A DNA stretch of 19,812 nt from UMGS1649 sp045604405 (GTDB taxonomy: Bacteria > Bacillota > Clostridia > TANB77 > CAG-465), in contig JAZUNZ010000004.1 in assembly GCA_045604405.1 (NCBI GenBank), forward strand, positions 1-19,812, read 5' to 3'. Below, in pieces: positions 8,442-14,786 of this stretch. The stretch's first letter is position 1. Every line of letters begins with the position of its first letter. The notes under the pieces are model-generated. The model did no database searches and was not told the origin of the DNA. It saw nothing but the letters and a program-made list of their open reading frames with translations. The position numbers were made by a program, and so were the translations under genes.

Positions 8442-9485
8442 CTACTTAAATTGATTTAAGAATCTTAAATCTCCGCTATGGAATAGCCTTACGTCGTCTA
8501 CACCATAACGCATCATTACTAATCTATCTAATCCAATATTAATATAGAATCCTGTCCACTCGTTAGGATCTAGATTAGCAGATTTTAAAACGTTAGGATG
8601 AATAACGCCACCTGGCATTACTTCAATCCACCCATTGTGATTACAAACTCTACAACCTTTTCCACCGCATACTAGACATTCCATATCTATTTCATATCCT
8701 GGTTCTGTGAATGGGAAGAAACCTTCGCGCATTCTGACGTTGATTTTTTTACCAAATACTTTTTCAAGTATAGTTTGTATCATAACCATACCAGATGAGA
8801 AAGATATATTTTTATCCACTATTAACGCTTCGTATTGGAAGAAAGCTCTTTCGTGTCTGGCATCAGTGGTTTCATTTCTATACACACGTCCTGGATATAC
8901 AAATCTTGCAGGAGCACCGTGTTTTAATAAATATCTTACTGAACCACCAGTTAAGTGTGGACGAAGACATAATCTTTCGGTACCAGACTTATCTTCAGTT
9001 CCTTCGATCCAATAGGTGTCCATAGATTGACGAGCTGGATGGTCAGGCGCAAAGTTTAGGTTATCAAAAGCGTATTTTTCGCTTGAGATGTCATCTTCGC
9101 TAAACACTTCAAATCCCAAAGACAAAAATGCATCGTTTAAGTCATAACACATTTGGGTTATTGGGTGAAGAACACCACTACTTATCTTTGACCCTGGCAA
9201 AGTCAAATCAATTGGTTCATCTAATACGCTTTTTGAAGCAATTAAAGATTTCTCCTTTTCATCTAATTTTAGAGTGAAAGTGCTTTTTATTTCAGCAACT
9301 TTCATACCAATTTGTTTGCGGCTATCTGCATCTAAACTTCCCATAGATTTAGATACTTCGCTTAGTGGACTTTTCTTACCGGTTAAATCTCTACGAACTT
9401 CTTGTAATTCTTCAACAGATTTGCATTGCTCGATTTGATCTAAGCCGGATTTAAGAATATTATCCATGTTTTGCAATAAATCCAT
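8442..9485 (-). CDS. pheS: Phenylalanyl-tRNA synthetase alpha subunit
   Basis: Catalytic subunit of PheRS. Its 347 residues are normal for the family. The N-terminal coiled coil (about 1-90) binds tRNA. The class II core follows, with HPARQSMDTYWI, the motif 2 region RVYRNETTDARHERAFFQYE, and motif 3 near the C-terminus (GLDRLVMMRYGVDDVR). A four-Cys stretch, CLVCGGKGCRVC, precedes GWIEVMPGGVIHPNV; the MPGGVI part differs from the more common LGAGMV. ATG 9485 has a GGAGG ribosome-binding site. It is the first gene of the pheS-pheT operon, transcribed from the promoter at 9775-9802 and controlled by the T-box leader. Confidence 0.97.
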   Translation of the reverse strand: MDLLQNMDNILKSGLDQIEQCKSVEELQEVRRDLTGKKSPLSEVSKSMGSLDADSRKQIGMKVAEIKSTFTLKLDEKEKSLIASKSVLDEPIDLTLPGSKISSGVLHPITQMCYDLNDAFLSLGFEVFSEDDISSEKYAFDNLNFAPDHPARQSMDTYWIEGTEDKSGTERLCLRPHLTGGSVRYLLKHGAPARFVYPGRVYRNETTDARHERAFFQYEALIVDKNISFSSGMVMIQTILEKVFGKKINVRMREGFFPFTEPGYEIDMECLVCGGKGCRVCNHNGWIEVMPGGVIHPNVLKSANLDPNEWTGFYINIGLDRLVMMRYGVDDVRLFHSGDLRFLNQFK

Positions 9486-9768
9486 TATATTTCCTCCTTA
9501 ATATATACAAAAAGTCATTTCATCCCTAGTTAGGACGAAATGACTTTAAATTCCGTGGTACCACCTAAATTCGTTGCTTGCACAACGCTCTTAACAAGCT
9601 ATAACGGGCCTTAGCCGACTCAATCTACTGTTAGTTCAAAAGAGCACCTCAAAAGTGAAATTTCGGTTTAAGTATATTAGTAGGCTTACAGCCGGCGACC
9701 TACATTCTCTAAAATATATTGCCTTAAACGTACTTTGCTTTGTCACAGGTTTTAATATTCAACTTATG
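9486..9768 (-). promoter_or_regulatory. T-box leader (tRNA-Phe responsive) of pheST
   Basis: On the minus strand the conserved T-box sequence AGGTGGTACCACGGAA lies at 9551-9566, followed by an intrinsic terminator. Upstream, a long stem I can be drawn: GTTTAAG pairs with CTTAAAC, with a distal GTAGG/CCTAC helix. The 3' side of the specifier loop holds a UUC phenylalanine codon (complement of 9657-9659, in AAATTTCAC). The bulge UGGU is complementary to ACCA, matching the A discriminator plus CCA of tRNA-Phe. Uncharged tRNA-Phe should stabilise the antiterminator and let RNA polymerase read into pheS. The specifier assignment is by inspection, without folding software. Confidence 0.95.
9505..9547 (-). 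terminator. Regulated terminator of the pheST T-box
   Basis: Read on the minus strand, the 11-bp stem AAAGTCATTTC/GAAATGACTTT (9537-9547 with 9511-9521) encloses a 15-nt loop and ends in a short U run. It sits between the T-box sequence and the pheS ribosome-binding site, where attenuation takes place. Confidence 0.9.
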
Positions 9769-9774
9769 TAAATA

Positions 9775-9802
9775 ATTATATCACAAAAATTAGGGTTGTC
9801 AA
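9775..9802 (-). promoter_or_regulatory. Consensus sigma-A promoter of pheST
   Basis: On the minus strand TTGACA (9802-9797), a 16-bp spacer, and TATAAT (9780-9775) preceded by TGA (extended -10). The start near 9768 leaves room for the whole T-box leader. Confidence 0.85.
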
Positions 9803-9810
9803 ACATATGG

Positions 9811-9839
9811 TTGAAATTATATCTAATTTGTGATAAAAT
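9811..9839 (+). promoter_or_regulatory. Divergent sigma-A promoter for the 81-residue membrane protein
   Basis: TTGAAA at 9811-9816, a 17-bp spacer, and TAAAAT at 9834-9839 preceded by TGA. The -35 is back to back with the pheST -35 (8 bp between them). It would give a leader of about 105 nt before the ATG at 9954. A second TATAAT at 9931-9936 lies too close to the start codon to be the main promoter. Confidence 0.7.
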
Positions 9840-9953
9840 GTGTGAAAAATCAGTGAACTTTTTTACTTAATAGCAAGAAAGGAAAAATTACGAAAAAAAC
9901 GGAGAGCCTTTTATAATTCCATTACAAAAATATAATATGAAAGAGGTAATTTT

Positions 9954-10199
9954 ATGAAGAAACGATTTTGGACTATTGATATTATAGGAGAAAGTACGTT
10001 AGTTATATCATATACACTTTTTATCTGTTGCGCTATAATAAAAGAAGCAAGCGGCAAACATCCAAAGTTGTTGTATAATATTGCAATGATATTATTTATA
10101 GGGTCTATAATTATTCTAGCAATTTATTTTGTTATGTGTATTATAGAAATTATAAAAGACTGCTATTATCGTATAAAAAATAAGAAGAGCAAAAAATAA
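9954..10199 (+). CDS. Small two-helix membrane protein, unknown function
   Basis: Not recognised. It has 81 residues with two hydrophobic segments (about 11-29 and 42-66), a short loop with Lys and His between them, and a very basic C-terminal tail ending in Lys/Ser/Arg-rich residues. By the positive-inside rule both ends are probably cytoplasmic. ATG 9954 has the ribosome-binding site AAAGAGGT about 9 nt upstream. The gene stands alone between the divergent pheST operon and spoIID, with a hairpin downstream. The clear ribosome-binding site and promoter support a real gene, but nothing in the sequence identifies its job. Confidence 0.65.
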   Translation: MKKRFWTIDIIGESTLVISYTLFICCAIIKEASGKHPKLLYNIAMILFIGSIIILAIYFVMCIIEIIKDCYYRIKNKKSKK

Positions 10200-10205
10200 A
10201 ACGGG

Positions 10206-10236
10206 AGCGTGTGTTAATTCACACGCTTCTAATATT
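10206..10236 (+). terminator. Probable terminator after the 81-residue gene
   Basis: Stem AGCGTGTG (10206-10213) pairs with CACACGCT (10220-10227) around the loop TTAATT. The tail TCTAATATTT is only moderately T-rich, so efficiency is uncertain. Confidence 0.6.
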
Positions 10237-10311
10237 TATATCCATTGGTAAAAAAGTTTTGAGAAGAGTATAAATTTGACACTGTTAGCCAAAATATATT
10301 TGGTGAATCGA

Positions 10312-11787
10312 ATGAAAATATCTCACAAAATAATAAACGTATCTGGCGAAACAATGGTTTACATATATGTCACAGTGGATGACATATATGAGTTTGGAAA
10401 AGAAAACTTAGGTAAAGGTGAAAACAGTGATTTCTTAACAAAACTTAGAAATTATATCGCTAACAATTTAGACAATGCAAAAAAAGCTGCAGCTATAATT
10501 ATAATAAATGGTGTAGTTATAGGTAGCCTTACTCTTGCTGCGCTATATCCAAATCAAAAGATAGAAAATTTAGATAAGGATAATTTAAATCAAGTAGAAG
10601 TGTATAAGGAAAGTGAAAATACAAAAAAAGACAGTGTGGCTAAAGAGGAAAAAATAGAAGAACAGATAGAAATTAAAAGTGAGCAAAAAGAGGAAGTTAA
10701 AAGTACAACTGAAAAGGAAACCAATAAGGTTGTTACAAATATCAATAATAAAACAAACAGTTCAACTAAGATTGCAACAAATAAAAGCACTACTAAAAAA
10801 GAAAATGCAACTGCGACTAACAAGGAATCTAGTAATAAAACAGCATCAAATAAGCCAACAACTGTAGCAAAACCTACGACGAGTAAAACGCCAACAACAA
10901 CTAAGACACAAAGTCCTGTCGCTAATACAACTACCAAACCTTCTACAAGCACAACAACATCATCGACTAATAGCTCTAATGAAATAGTAAGTAGTGGACC
11001 GAAAATAAAATTTAATAATGGCGGAGTGGTATCAGAAATAGATTTGGAAGAATATATAATAGGAGTAGTAGCGGCAGAAATGCCGGCATCATTTCACAGT
11101 GAAGCATTAAAAGCTCAGGCCGTAGTTGCAAGAACATATGCAATGAAAAAGGCCTCCCGAGGAATAACTTTAGTAAATTCTACAGCGCATCAAGTATATA
11201 ACTCTACAACTCAAATGAAAGCAAAATGGGGCTCTTCATATAGCACATATTATAACAAGATAAAAAATGCAGTAAATGCAACTAAGGGGCAGGTGTTAAA
11301 ATATAATGGCTCATACATAGAAGCGTTATATTTTTCAATGAGCAATGGAAAGACGGAATTACCAAGCTATGTATGGAGTACTAATTATCCATATTTGCAA
11401 GTGGTAAGTAGCTCTTGGGATGAAAATATATCTGCTGCAAAACATACAATAACTATGACATATGCTACTTTATCTAGCAAGCTTGGAGTGACTGTAGAAC
11501 AAAATAGCGAGATAAAAGTATTATCTAAAACGACAGGAGATAGAGTAAACCAAATATCCATAGCAGGAAAAATTTTTACAGGTGTAAAGGTGAGGAGCCT
11601 TTTGGGTTTAAGATCTGCAGATTTTGATATTACAAAAACAGATACTGGAGTTAGTATAACAACAAGAGGTTTTGGGCATGGAGTTGGTATGAGCCAATAT
11701 GGAGCCAATGGTGCTGCAAAAGCAGGATACACATATAAACAAATACTAAGCCATTATTATTCTGGCGCAAGTTTAGTAAGTTTATAG
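10312..11787 (+). CDS. spoIID: SpoIID/LytB-domain lytic transglycosylase with N-terminal anchor module
   Basis: Engulfment peptidoglycan hydrolase: in the SpoIIDMP complex it cleaves glycan strands denuded by SpoIIP. The protein has 491 residues. An N-terminal cytoplasmic module of about 57 residues (GETMVYIYVTVDDIYEFG) leads to a membrane helix (about 58-80, with NGVVIGSL). A long Lys/Glu- then Thr/Asn/Ser-rich linker runs from about 85 to 230. The SpoIID domain fills about 235-490, with the catalytic-type Glu at E256 in AAEMP, KAQAVVARTYA, and GFGHGVGMSQYGA near 453-465. It is longer than classical SpoIID (about 340) because of the linker and the N-terminal module. ATG 10312 is preferred because GGTGA lies 5 nt upstream; a TTG at 10276 has no such site. 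A homologous LytB-type hydrolase of vegetative cells is possible, but the nearby spoIIP favours sporulation. Confidence 0.85.
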   Translation: MKISHKIINVSGETMVYIYVTVDDIYEFGKENLGKGENSDFLTKLRNYIANNLDNAKKAAAIIIINGVVIGSLTLAALYPNQKIENLDKDNLNQVEVYKESENTKKDSVAKEEKIEEQIEIKSEQKEEVKSTTEKETNKVVTNINNKTNSSTKIATNKSTTKKENATATNKESSNKTASNKPTTVAKPTTSKTPTTTKTQSPVANTTTKPSTSTTTSSTNSSNEIVSSGPKIKFNNGGVVSEIDLEEYIIGVVAAEMPASFHSEALKAQAVVARTYAMKKASRGITLVNSTAHQVYNSTTQMKAKWGSSYSTYYNKIKNAVNATKGQVLKYNGSYIEALYFSMSNGKTELPSYVWSTNYPYLQVVSSSWDENISAAKHTITMTYATLSSKLGVTVEQNSEIKVLSKTTGDRVNQISIAGKIFTGVKVRSLLGLRSADFDITKTDTGVSITTRGFGHGVGMSQYGANGAAKAGYTYKQILSHYYSGASLVSL

Positions 11788-11795
11788 AATAAAAA

Positions 11796-11830
11796 CCTAG
11801 TACAAAGAGTAGTATGTACTAGGTGATTTT
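11796..11830 (+). terminator. Hairpin after spoIID whose 3' arm holds the next ribosome-binding site
   Basis: CCTAGTAC (11796-11803) pairs perfectly with GTACTAGG (11816-11823) around a 12-nt loop, followed by TGATTTT. It could end spoIID transcription. The 3' arm plus TGAT forms the AGGTGAT ribosome-binding site of the next gene (ATG 11831), so in a read-through transcript it would instead mask that site. Confidence 0.55.
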
Positions 11831-12382
11831 ATGAACTATGATAAAGCAAATAATATAAAGTTTAATGATATTTATTATATAAAAGATACATTCCCAGATA
11901 TAACGTTGTCTTATTTACCCCAAGAAATATTAACTAAGTTAAAAAGAGTATACGCAGGAAATAAAAGCGAACTTACTTGTATTACTCAGTATATTTATCA
12001 ACATTTTGTAATGCTAACAATACCCAAACTCAACGACTTATCTAATAATATGCAAGAAATCGCTATAAGAGAAATGATTCATTATGAAATTTTAGCGAAA
12101 ATTTTAATTAAGTGTGGTATAGATCCCAAAAATTGTGTATATATTGATGGCAATCCAAATCTTTGCGATTATTGGAAAGCTAGCAATGTGACATATGAAA
12201 AGTCGCTTATGAAAATGTTTGAAGGAAATATTTTGTTAAAACAGAGAACTATAGATCAATATATTGAAATAATAGAAAAAACAGATAATGAAAATTTAAA
12301 GCATATAATATCTAGAATTCTAGAAGATGAAAGATCTCATTTGATATACTTTAAAGCGGTTTTAAAGGAGCTTAAAAATTAA
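11831..12382 (+). CDS. Ferritin-like (CotJC/rubrerythrin-type) four-helix protein
   Basis: Protein of 183 residues with a ferritin-like pattern. Helix A carries E47 (SELTCITQYIYQ), helix B carries E81-x-x-H84 (EMIHYEILAK), and helix D carries E167-x-x-H170 (LEDERSH). These are three of the four places where di-metal carboxylate proteins hold Fe or Mn. In helix C the expected Glu is replaced by K137 (LLKQRTIDQY), so the metal site may be altered or lost. Clostridial relatives resemble the spore-coat manganese-catalase-like CotJC and small ferritin-family proteins; that placement is from memory of the family pattern. The start at ATG 11831 is supported by AGGTGAT 3 nt upstream. The place between spoIID and spoIIP suggests expression during sporulation. 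Function unproven. Confidence 0.65.
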   Translation: MNYDKANNIKFNDIYYIKDTFPDITLSYLPQEILTKLKRVYAGNKSELTCITQYIYQHFVMLTIPKLNDLSNNMQEIAIREMIHYEILAKILIKCGIDPKNCVYIDGNPNLCDYWKASNVTYEKSLMKMFEGNILLKQRTIDQYIEIIEKTDNENLKHIISRILEDERSHLIYFKAVLKELKN

Positions 12383-12393
12383 GTGAAAACATA

Positions 12394-12422
12394 TTGAAAA
12401 ATGTCGAAACATTTGGTATAAT
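12394..12422 (+). promoter_or_regulatory. Sigma-A promoter, extended -10, for the DivIVA-like gene
   Basis: TTGAAA at 12394-12399, a 17-bp spacer, and TATAAT at 12417-12422 preceded by TGG (TGnTATAAT). It starts only 12 bp after the ferritin-like gene and would give a leader of about 24 nt. It may also drive spoIIP, since no terminator separates the two genes. Confidence 0.8.
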
Positions 12423-12452
12423 AGTGCTGTCGTAGTATGGAGGTAGTATTAA

Positions 12453-12872
12453 ATGGAGAATGATAAGAAGTTTGCTTCAGAAATGTTTGGATATGCCAAA
12501 AAAGAAGTTGAAGAATATATAAAAGATATGAAAGCTGATTACGAAGGTAGACTTCAAGTAGAAAAAGCAGAGGTAAATAGACTTTCAAATGAAATAACAA
12601 TAATTAGAAAAAAACTTGAAAGATATGATAATGAATATCTTCAAAAACAAGAAAAAGTTGCTAACGCTTTAATTACAGCGGAAGATCAATCTAAAGCTAT
12701 AGTTGAAAGTGCAAGACAAGAAGCTATAAACGAAAAAAATAGAATAGAATCTCTAATAGAAGCGGAAAAAGAAAAGCTATTAGATATAAAGAAAGAAGTA
12801 ATTGAGTTAAAAGAAAGAACTATACAAGTGCTTGAAAAATACAACAGCACTATGTCAGACCTTTTAGAATAA
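12453..12872 (+). CDS. DivIVA-like coiled-coil protein
   Basis: Protein of 139 residues, almost entirely charged and helical. The short N-terminal FGYAKKEVEEYI (12-23) resembles the DivIVA lipid-binding start (GYD..EVD.FL), though shorter. A coiled coil runs from about 25 to 135 with the DivIVA-type stretch VANALITAEDQSKAIVESAR (68-87). In Firmicutes DivIVA family proteins mark cell poles and septa and organise division, growth or chromosome anchoring in sporulation. Assigning this one to a specific role is inference. ATG 12453 has GGAGG 9 nt upstream and its own promoter. SpoIIP follows 53 bp later without a terminator, which suggests a two-gene transcript. Confidence 0.65.
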   Translation: MENDKKFASEMFGYAKKEVEEYIKDMKADYEGRLQVEKAEVNRLSNEITIIRKKLERYDNEYLQKQEKVANALITAEDQSKAIVESARQEAINEKNRIESLIEAEKEKLLDIKKEVIELKERTIQVLEKYNSTMSDLLE

Positions 12873-12906
12873 ATAAAGAATAAAATTGTACTAACTGTAA
12901 TAAACA

Positions 12907-12926
12907 TAGATTAGGTGATTAATCTA
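12907..12926 (+). promoter_or_regulatory. Hairpin presenting the spoIIP ribosome-binding site in its loop
   Basis: TAGATTA (12907-12913) pairs with TTAATCTA (12920-12926 used) around the 6-nt loop GGTGAT, which is the Shine-Dalgarno sequence. The 3' arm ends on the A of the ATG start codon. Seven A/T-rich pairs make a weak helix that could lower or tune translation of spoIIP. Confidence 0.5.
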
Positions 12927-14062
12927 TGAAAAGGACAGTTAGTTTTTTTAACAGCTGTAAAAAGTACATAAAAAGCATATTTAATTATGCAAAAAGAACC
13001 ACAAGCTTTACTATGGCAATAGTTTTAATAGCAGTTTGTAGTATATACTTTTTAAAAACATCCAGTGGCATTAATGGATTAATTAATTTTGCTACAAATG
13101 TGAGATTATCACGCAATACAAAGGAATATACGGTTGCAGATTTAATTAAGGCATATCCTGTGTTTAACGGGGATAATTATATAGTAGAAGAAACTAAGAC
13201 CGAAACAAAAGTGGACAAAGCAGAACATGAGAAGCCAATAGATTCAAATACAAGTTTGTTTGATGCAAGTGCTGTTGATGCAGTATCTAATATGATAACA
13301 ATTACTAAGCCAAACTATACAAGAAAATCTACAAAAAATTATGACAGAATAGATATATATGGGATTACAATTTATGATTATTCGTCAAGGAATATAGATT
13401 ATGAGGAATTGTTTGAAAGAAATGTGAATCTAACTAAAAATAGCGACCCAATTCTTATATATTGTTCGCATACTTCGGAAACGTACGCAAATAGTGACAA
13501 CTTTAAATTTGAGTATTCTGGAAATTATAGAACAAAGGATGCAAAATACAATATGTTATCGGTAGCAAGCATAATGGCTAGTACACTAAAAGACAGGGGG
13601 CTTACTACTATTTTTGACACAACACCACACGATTATACTTCATATGATAACGCATACAAGAATTCTATGAAGACAATAAACACTAATATTGAAAAACATT
13701 CGAGATTTGGTGTTATGATAGACGTGCATAGAGATGCGGCGGCCGATTTAACATTCGGGCCAGAGACTATGATAAATGGAAAAAAGACAGCTAAGCTCAT
13801 GTTGGTTGTAGGAGTGGGATATTCAGGATATCCAAATGAATACTGGGAAGAAAACTTAAGTTTAGCATTACAAATAGCAAAGCTTGGTGAAGAAATATAT
13901 CCTGGATTGTTTAGGCAGGTGTTAGTTAGAGATGCAAGATATAATCAACATTTAAGTCCGGGTTCACTTCTTGTAGAAGTAGGGGCTACAGGTAATACAT
14001 TAGAAGAGGCGTACTATGGAGCGAGATGTTTTGCAAATATATTAGCAAGGTTGTATAAATAG
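12926..14062 (+). CDS. spoIIP: Stage II sporulation protein P, N-acetylmuramoyl-L-alanine amidase
   Basis: Engulfment amidase/endopeptidase that strips stem peptides from septal peptidoglycan, preparing the substrate of SpoIID. It has 378 residues: a basic N-terminus, one membrane helix (about 28-45), a variable linker (46-150), and an amidase_3-like SpoIIP domain (about 165-375). Zinc-binding and catalytic positions are visible: H182 and E185 in the SHTSE stretch, H268 in IDVHRDA, and E351 in LVEVGA after NQHLSPGSL. HDYTSYDNAYKNS and NTLEEAYYGAR are further family signatures. IYCSHTSETY replaces the more usual YHTHTSEAY. The start at ATG 12926 is supported by GGTGAT 6 nt upstream in a hairpin loop. 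It probably shares a transcript with the DivIVA-like gene; no clear sigma-E or sigma-F promoter was found. Confidence 0.93.
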   Translation: MKRTVSFFNSCKKYIKSIFNYAKRTTSFTMAIVLIAVCSIYFLKTSSGINGLINFATNVRLSRNTKEYTVADLIKAYPVFNGDNYIVEETKTETKVDKAEHEKPIDSNTSLFDASAVDAVSNMITITKPNYTRKSTKNYDRIDIYGITIYDYSSRNIDYEELFERNVNLTKNSDPILIYCSHTSETYANSDNFKFEYSGNYRTKDAKYNMLSVASIMASTLKDRGLTTIFDTTPHDYTSYDNAYKNSMKTINTNIEKHSRFGVMIDVHRDAAADLTFGPETMINGKKTAKLMLVVGVGYSGYPNEYWEENLSLALQIAKLGEEIYPGLFRQVLVRDARYNQHLSPGSLLVEVGATGNTLEEAYYGARCFANILARLYK

Positions 14063-14075
14063 TCAGTTGAAAAAA

Positions 14076-14104
14076 TTGACATAATACTAAAAATCGTGTA
14101 TAAT
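14076..14104 (+). promoter_or_regulatory. Consensus sigma-A promoter for the acidic 124-residue gene
   Basis: TTGACA at 14076-14081, a 17-bp spacer, and TATAAT at 14099-14104, both perfect matches. The start near 14111 gives a 59-nt leader containing a short TGCC/GGCA inverted repeat (about 14127-14147). Confidence 0.85.
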
Positions 14105-14169
14105 GTTAATACAAAAATATTAAAGTGCCGTGATAATTTGCTGGCATTGAATAACCTTGGAGGAATAAT

Positions 14170-14544
14170 ATGAAAATCGTAGTAGGGACAGATATTATCA
14201 AAAAAATTGATCTTATTAAAGACAATGGCATCTTTCTAAAGATGATGTTTAAAGGAAATGATGAGGATGTTCTTATAGAAATACTAAACATAGACTTTAT
14301 AGCAAAATTATTAGAGCTTTTAAAGTTTAATTCTTTAGGTAAGGTAAAAAATGTTCCAATTCGGCTTATTTTAACAGATTCGGAAGAAGAGGATGATATG
14401 CTAGAGCTTATCGCTATAGGAGATATTATAGAAGATAGATGGTTGGCATGTGATTCAATATTTGAAGCGCCAGAAATTATTGAATTTGAAAAGTTGTTTG
14501 AGGTTGACGAACAAACAGATATTGAATTAGAAGTTGCTATATAA
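14170..14544 (+). CDS. Acidic 124-residue protein of unknown function
   Basis: Not recognised. It has no signal peptide or membrane segment. The N-terminal half alternates hydrophobic and charged residues (VVGTDIIKKIDLI, LIEILNIDFIAKLLELL) as in a mixed alpha/beta domain. The C-terminal half is strongly acidic (DSEEEDDMLELIAIGD, and an E/D-rich tail ending IELEVAI). ATG 14170 has GGAGG 6 nt upstream (14159-14163) and a perfect consensus promoter, so it is probably well expressed in growing cells. A hairpin follows it, and it lies between spoIIP and rny. The strong signals make it a convincing gene; the sequence gives no hint of its activity. Confidence 0.75.
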   Translation: MKIVVGTDIIKKIDLIKDNGIFLKMMFKGNDEDVLIEILNIDFIAKLLELLKFNSLGKVKNVPIRLILTDSEEEDDMLELIAIGDIIEDRWLACDSIFEAPEIIEFEKLFEVDEQTDIELEVAI

Positions 14545-14558
14545 TCTACTTATGAGAG

Positions 14559-14590
14559 AGCACAGGGAGAAATTCCCTGTGCTTAAATAT
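14559..14590 (+). terminator. Strong hairpin after the acidic protein gene
   Basis: GCACAGGGA (14560-14568) pairs with TCCCTGTGC (14574-14582) around a GAAAT loop. The tail TTAAATATAT is weak in T, so this is a probable but not classical intrinsic terminator. Confidence 0.65.
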
Positions 14591-14629
14591 ATGTAAAAAG
14601 TGGTATTTTGCAAAATTTCTCTCATTTAC

Positions 14630-14658
14630 TTGCAATTAGTTTAGATAAATTATATAAT
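14630..14658 (+). promoter_or_regulatory. Sigma-A promoter of rny
   Basis: TTGCAA at 14630-14635, a 17-bp spacer, and TATAAT at 14653-14658. The start near 14665 leaves a leader of about 120 nt with repeats and a hairpin. Confidence 0.7.
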
Positions 14659-14663
14659 GTATG

Positions 14664-14737
14664 TAGACAAAATAGAAATAGACAATATGGTTTAAGCAAT
14701 GTCTAACATATATTAAAATAATTGTGGTTGCCACAGT
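14664..14737 (+). promoter_or_regulatory. Repeats and hairpin in the rny leader
   Basis: TAGACA occurs at 14664-14669 and again at 14679-14684, and its inverted copy TGTCTA lies at 14700-14705. Further down, TGTGG (14723-14727) pairs with CCACA (14731-14735) around TTG. They sit at and just after the expected transcription start. They may be operator half-sites or RNA structure; which of these is not decidable here. Confidence 0.4.
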
Positions 14738-14786
14738 TTATATAGATCGGATATTGTACTTTGAAAAATAAATATGGAGGTAAAAA

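Noticed and set aside
10271..10300. Possible sigma-E promoter (GTATAAA, 14 bp, CAAAATAT) upstream of spoIID
   Set aside because: Matches only partly, and the implied transcription start would fall on the ribosome-binding site; the TTGACA at 10276 has no -10 at proper distance either.
10590..10952. Long minus-strand ORF of Val/Leu-rich protein opposite spoIID
   Set aside because: It is the antisense of the Thr/Ser/Asn/Lys-rich linker; its hydrophobic composition is a by-product of the low-complexity codons, and it has no ribosome-binding site.
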